NCBI GenBank assembly: GCA_014905825.1
Contig: JACGCN010000120.1
Location: forward strand, 1 to 36,163
Source of the DNA: Lyophyllum atratum
Lineage: Eukaryota; Basidiomycota; Agaricomycetes; Agaricales; Lyophyllaceae
Reading direction: 5' to 3'
Length of the DNA stretch: 36,163 bases
The translations under genes and the position numbers were made by a program. The notes beneath the pieces were generated by a model. It saw nothing but the letters and a program-made list of their open reading frames with translations, ran no database searches and was not told the DNA's origin. Below are positions 33,080 through 36,163 of the stretch, one piece after another. How positions within the stretch are numbered: the stretch's first letter is position 1; each line of letters opens with the position of its first letter.

Positions 33080-34898
33080 TCAATGCTCATCCAACGCGCA
33101 TTCGATCACTATGGTTCTGGAAAAGTAACAGCTGCCCATGGAAACAATCGCCATGACCAAGGCCCAAATGTATCCATTCAAAATGTTCATTTCTGTGGAA
33201 GAAGTGAAAATGAAACTGAACTTCCTTCATTAGATTATCAATGATCAGCGCGGAATATCGAAATGCGGACCTCGCAAAAGCCGGGCTGAGAGAACGCGAC
33301 AGACAGATGAAGAATTGAACTAGAGCATAGGTCGATCCTAGAGCAGACGGCTTGAATGTGCTTTCACAAGCACCATATTGATCCTGGTTTTAGCAATGTG
33401 AGTCAGGGCATGCACCGAAGAAGAATGCATAGACATACGAATATGCAAGAAAACCCAACTCTTGCGGCAAGCAGGATTACTGCGATCCAGACCCAGATTA
33501 TGATAGTCACAGCATTTCCGCCCGTACCATTCAGGCCTTGGCGTGCAACCACATTGAGTAGCGGCAGGCCGATATAAACGTAGGCCCATGTTTTTCATGC
33601 AAAAATGATACATTCTTGCATGGTTTTGAAACGAGTCCGTAAGAGGGCGGGCATGATGAAAAGCTGTAGAGCAGCAGCAATGGCTCCGGATAATGCAAGC
33701 GCATAGCCGATTTCAGATGTCTGCGCCGTTTCAGTATTTGTGCCATGGAGATCAAGATGTAGCTTACAGAAAATCCAAGACCTCCAAGGTGGATAGGATA
33801 GTAGCAGTATAGAACGAAGAGGACGTCGAACGTTGTTGAGACGAAACTCAATGTGCAACCTGAAATACTCAGGGCACTAATTACAGGGATAGCGAGTAAT
33901 TGACGGATGGTATAAGACTCGCATGTAGAACGCGTCTCCGATGGGTTATCCGTCCCTGAGTATGTATGAGCAAGGCGTTTTTGAAGCTGCACGGTCTTAG
34001 TCTGTAGAGTCTAGATGTAAGTCAGTCATCAGTAAAACCAATTTGTACGAGCAAGGAGCATGCCGTACCTCCTTTAACCAGCAGAAGTTCAATGCAAATC
34101 CTGTTGCAGTGATCCCAGACACTATAAAAGATGGAAGGAAATATGGATAGGAGTGGAAGAATGGATGATCGAAAAAACGAGGGTAACGCAGAGCAGGGTT
34201 TGCGAATGTACCACCAACAAGTGGTCTGAAGATAGTCAGCCCAGACACGGAAGGTTATTAATGGTGCGGCATACCCAATGATGGCTCCAAGCGGCCACCA
34301 TAAACCGAAAAATGCAAAGACAGCAGACTGGTTATGATGGTCTGTAATTTCGCATACAACGGAGGGTATGACAGCAACGTTCCCAGAAAATAGGCCTGCT
34401 AGTATCGACAAAATTCATATGTAAGAATGAAGAGGCGAGCCAGCGAGTTATACCTAAGGCGCGGGATGCTAACGCAGTTGCGAAACCTCGCGATAAACTG
34501 CCAAGCCAGCCACACCGATGAGGATCACAGGGCGACGGCCAACAGAGTCTAATTCAAGTCATTGACAGTTGAGTTTCGACAACACCTCTGAAGGAGATGT
34601 ATGCGAACCCGACAAGAAACCCCAGGGGTAATCGCAAGCAATTGGCATACAGCAAAGGAACTTTCCTTTGAAACCAAGTAGACTGATCAATGACCGCCAA
34701 ACGACCAAAGTACGGACTTACCAAAAGTCCGCTGTAGAGACCCACTTTTGACGGGTCTTCAGAAACATGAAGGTCTCTCATAAACTCATTAACATATGGG
34801 AAGATTTGCGTAAAATTCAGAGGATCCAACAAACGGAGAAAACACAAAAGTGCCAGCTGGACCTGGGGAATAGGAGATCGGTGGACTAGCGATTCCAT
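33080..34898 (-). pseudogene. Major facilitator superfamily transporter, frame broken in several places
   Basis: The protein resembles fungal 12-helix MFS transporters. Exons read 34722-34898, 34609-34665, 34454-34548, 34275-34395, 34069-34225, 33768-34010 and 33720 downward. Family features include PSKVGLYSGLL, ESSFAVCQLLAI, the loop 2-3 motif DSVGRRPVIL, GNVAVIPSVVCEITD, FGLWWPLGAIIG and a last helix GYIWALVMAIVSMG before the stop at 33080. Four or more breaks are seen. One base is missing near 34624-34636 and near 34498-34510. There is an in-frame TGA at 33595-33597. One base is missing near 33349-33360, and another mismatch in phase lies near 33230. Most are single bases in A or T runs, so either gene decay or poor consensus sequence is possible. 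The substrate is unknown. Confidence 0.72.
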
Positions 34899-35164
34899 GG
34901 GGAGGAAACAAAGGGGTGTGTCTCAGTTCCGCAACGATCTGTTCTTTTGAATAAAAAGAAGGGGATGACCCTGCATGTACAGCGTAATAACTGACGTTGA
35001 TATTACACGCGACATAGAAGTCGCCGTCCATTGTACCTGCAGGCATGAGGAGTTAACGAACAGTTTCAGAATACACTAGCGGATGACTTACTTCAAGGTA
35101 CATCAGTTGATTAGATACTAGATATAGAGAGCTAAGTGATCTCTCACTTTACCTAATGTATCCA

Positions 35165-35536
35165 TTATGTTTCGCTGGACACGTTGTAGGACACCCGACA
35201 ACCCCTGCCTTCGGATTTCATGTCCATAAGTTTCCAAAATTTGCATCCCTTTCCCTCGTTTTGAGCACCAGCATAACATGCCCACCAGTATTGATCGGTC
35301 TGACCATCGCTCCGATTTTTCATGTCGGCCCGCAGCACAGTTGGTATTCCGCATTTGCAACGGGGAATACTCGGCGGACGGAAATCAGGCCTATAGAATC
35401 GGAAAGTAATATTTATACGGCATTTGGAAGGCTCAATATCTCCTCCGGGACTCTCGGGAAAGGATGGACGGTATATATCGATGGCAGGTTGCGGAGGGAT
35501 AGAATGCTTGAATTTTTCTTGACATGATGCGTGCAT
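35165..35536 (-). CDS. Small stand-alone GRF zinc-finger protein, 123 aa
   Basis: This is a single-exon reading of 123 aa. The C-terminal half matches the GRF zinc finger: RCKCGIPTVLR (residues about 60-70), QYWWACYAG (about 84-92), CKFWKLMDM (about 102-110) and EGRGC. The likely zinc ligands are the CKC pair, the Cys of WWAC and the Cys of GCKFW. GRF fingers bind single-stranded DNA or RNA in proteins such as APE2, NEIL3 and topoisomerase 3. Here no catalytic domain is attached. The N-terminal 55 residues are Pro-rich without a recognised fold. A role in nucleic acid binding is inferred from the domain only. An upstream exon is possible but not needed. Confidence 0.72.
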   Translation of the reverse strand: MHASCQEKFKHSIPPQPAIDIYRPSFPESPGGDIEPSKCRINITFRFYRPDFRPPSIPRCKCGIPTVLRADMKNRSDGQTDQYWWACYAGAQNEGKGCKFWKLMDMKSEGRGCRVSYNVSSET

Positions 35537-35846
35537 AATCGTGAGCTGAGCGGCAGGTGACTTTAAGTCTCGGTTGATGTGAAAGCATTACGCACCGAAT
35601 TATGAGGTAGTGGGATGTTGAACGTCCTCGCCTTGCGATCTTTGACTTGATCCGTAGGTATCACCTCCCGTAAACTAAATATCCTTTGCGTTCCTGAAGC
35701 GCCAAAGCTCGAGTTAGGCCGCGTGAGGGGACGGATGCCACTGACCTAGGCTGAGGGAGGCAATTGTGGGGTATGGCCTAGGTACGTTAGCTGATCAGAG
35801 TGGAAACCCACAGATTCCTTTGAGCCCTCGTAACAGTTGGAGGCAG
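35537..35846. other. Intergenic region, nothing recognised
   Basis: This 310-bp stretch lies between the stop of the edge gene and the start of the GRF protein, both on the minus strand. It should contain the GRF promoter. No ORF or motif stands out. Confidence 0.4.
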
Positions 35847-36163
35847 CTACATTCGCTCGCCAATTTGTGTGTTGTCAGATTCCCATTCAAGCGGAAAGCG
35901 TGGTCGGGTTTTCAATTGTTCGTTCACAATCTCTTCAATTATTGTACAAGCTCTTCCATAGCAGGAGGAAATACCTCAGGAGGGTCAGTCATTCGACCGT
36001 TATACCTAGAACGAGCTTCAGAGCGACGGGAAAATATCTATGAGTCGTACGCACCAGAACTGAGCTGCCTCCTGCCACGATTCGTTTCCATCGATGCCGT
36101 CATCTTTCCGAGCAAAAAAGCAGTGCGATGGGGACTCTCGACCAGCCTATCAAACAGCCACCA
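35847..36163 (-). CDS. 3' end of an uncharacterised gene, cut by the window edge
   Basis: Three exons (36055-36146, 35975-36005, 35847-35930) join in phase and end with a stop at 35847-35849. The introns are 49 and 44 nt with canonical ends, and another acceptor at 36147-36149 shows the gene continues beyond 36163. The visible 68 residues read CFFARKDDGIDGNESWQEAA, then FWYNGRMTDPPE and NEQLKTRPRFPLEWES, ending GERM. The fragment is polar and Trp-rich with no family I recognise. It may be a nuclease- or binding-type domain, but nothing supports a specific call. Confidence 0.5.

Noticed and set aside
1..36163. CRISPR array, prokaryotic operon or phage-like system
   Set aside because: All genes are intron-rich and eukaryotic; no regularly spaced repeats or phage genes were seen.
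1..36163. tRNA, rRNA or transposon
   Set aside because: No tRNA-like arm with a T-loop consensus, no rRNA block and no transposase or reverse transcriptase motifs were found by reading; a dedicated search was not possible.

Overview
The window looks like gene-dense nuclear DNA of a filamentous basidiomycete, most likely an Agaricomycete. Nearly every gene is cut by many short introns of about 31-95 nt, mostly near 50 nt. The recognisable proteins are fungal housekeeping proteins, and genes on both strands are packed with gaps of 13-400 bp. Exon models were built by hand from GT/AG sites, phase continuity and recognisable protein families. No transposon, rRNA, tRNA or CRISPR array was recognised.

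Layout. Position 1-817 is non-coding, with a diverged direct repeat at about 313-582. An uncharacterised + strand gene follows (818-1914). On the - strand come CDC45 (replication helicase, 2514-4982) and AIM25, a mitochondrial scramblase-like protein (5185-6628). AIM25 is head-to-head, 13 bp apart, with IFM1 (mitochondrial IF-2, 6642-9915, +). A CHORD-CS co-chaperone (10049-11440, -) and a divergent mitochondrial carrier (11611-12756, -) precede an ALKBH7-type dioxygenase (13143 to about 14140, +). Position 14137-16448 holds small, poorly resolved genes; the best supported is a six-exon orphan (15063-15727, -). LST8 (TOR complex, 16449-17947, +) and a 1.2-kb spacer lead to GLT1, NADH-glutamate synthase (19182-26381, +), whose promoter carries GATA and CCAAT motifs. 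MSS51 (26531-28206, -) is divergent from HIS3 (28309-29136, +). The right end is all - strand: an M13 zinc metallopeptidase (29261-32913), a broken MFS transporter (33080-34898), a small GRF zinc-finger protein (35165-35536), and the 3' exons of a gene leaving the window (35847 onward).

How the genes relate. Five genes encode mitochondrial or probably mitochondrial proteins (AIM25, IFM1, the carrier, ALKBH7, MSS51). GLT1, HIS3 and LST8 belong to nitrogen and amino-acid metabolism and its signalling. No operon-like unit or novel multi-gene system is convincing. The most notable observations concern splicing: a probable AT-AC intron in HIS3 that restores its metal-binding glutamate codon, a GC-AG intron in IFM1, and exons as small as 8 nt. 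There is also a run of single-base frame breaks confined to about 31.9-34.7 kb, affecting the peptidase and the transporter.
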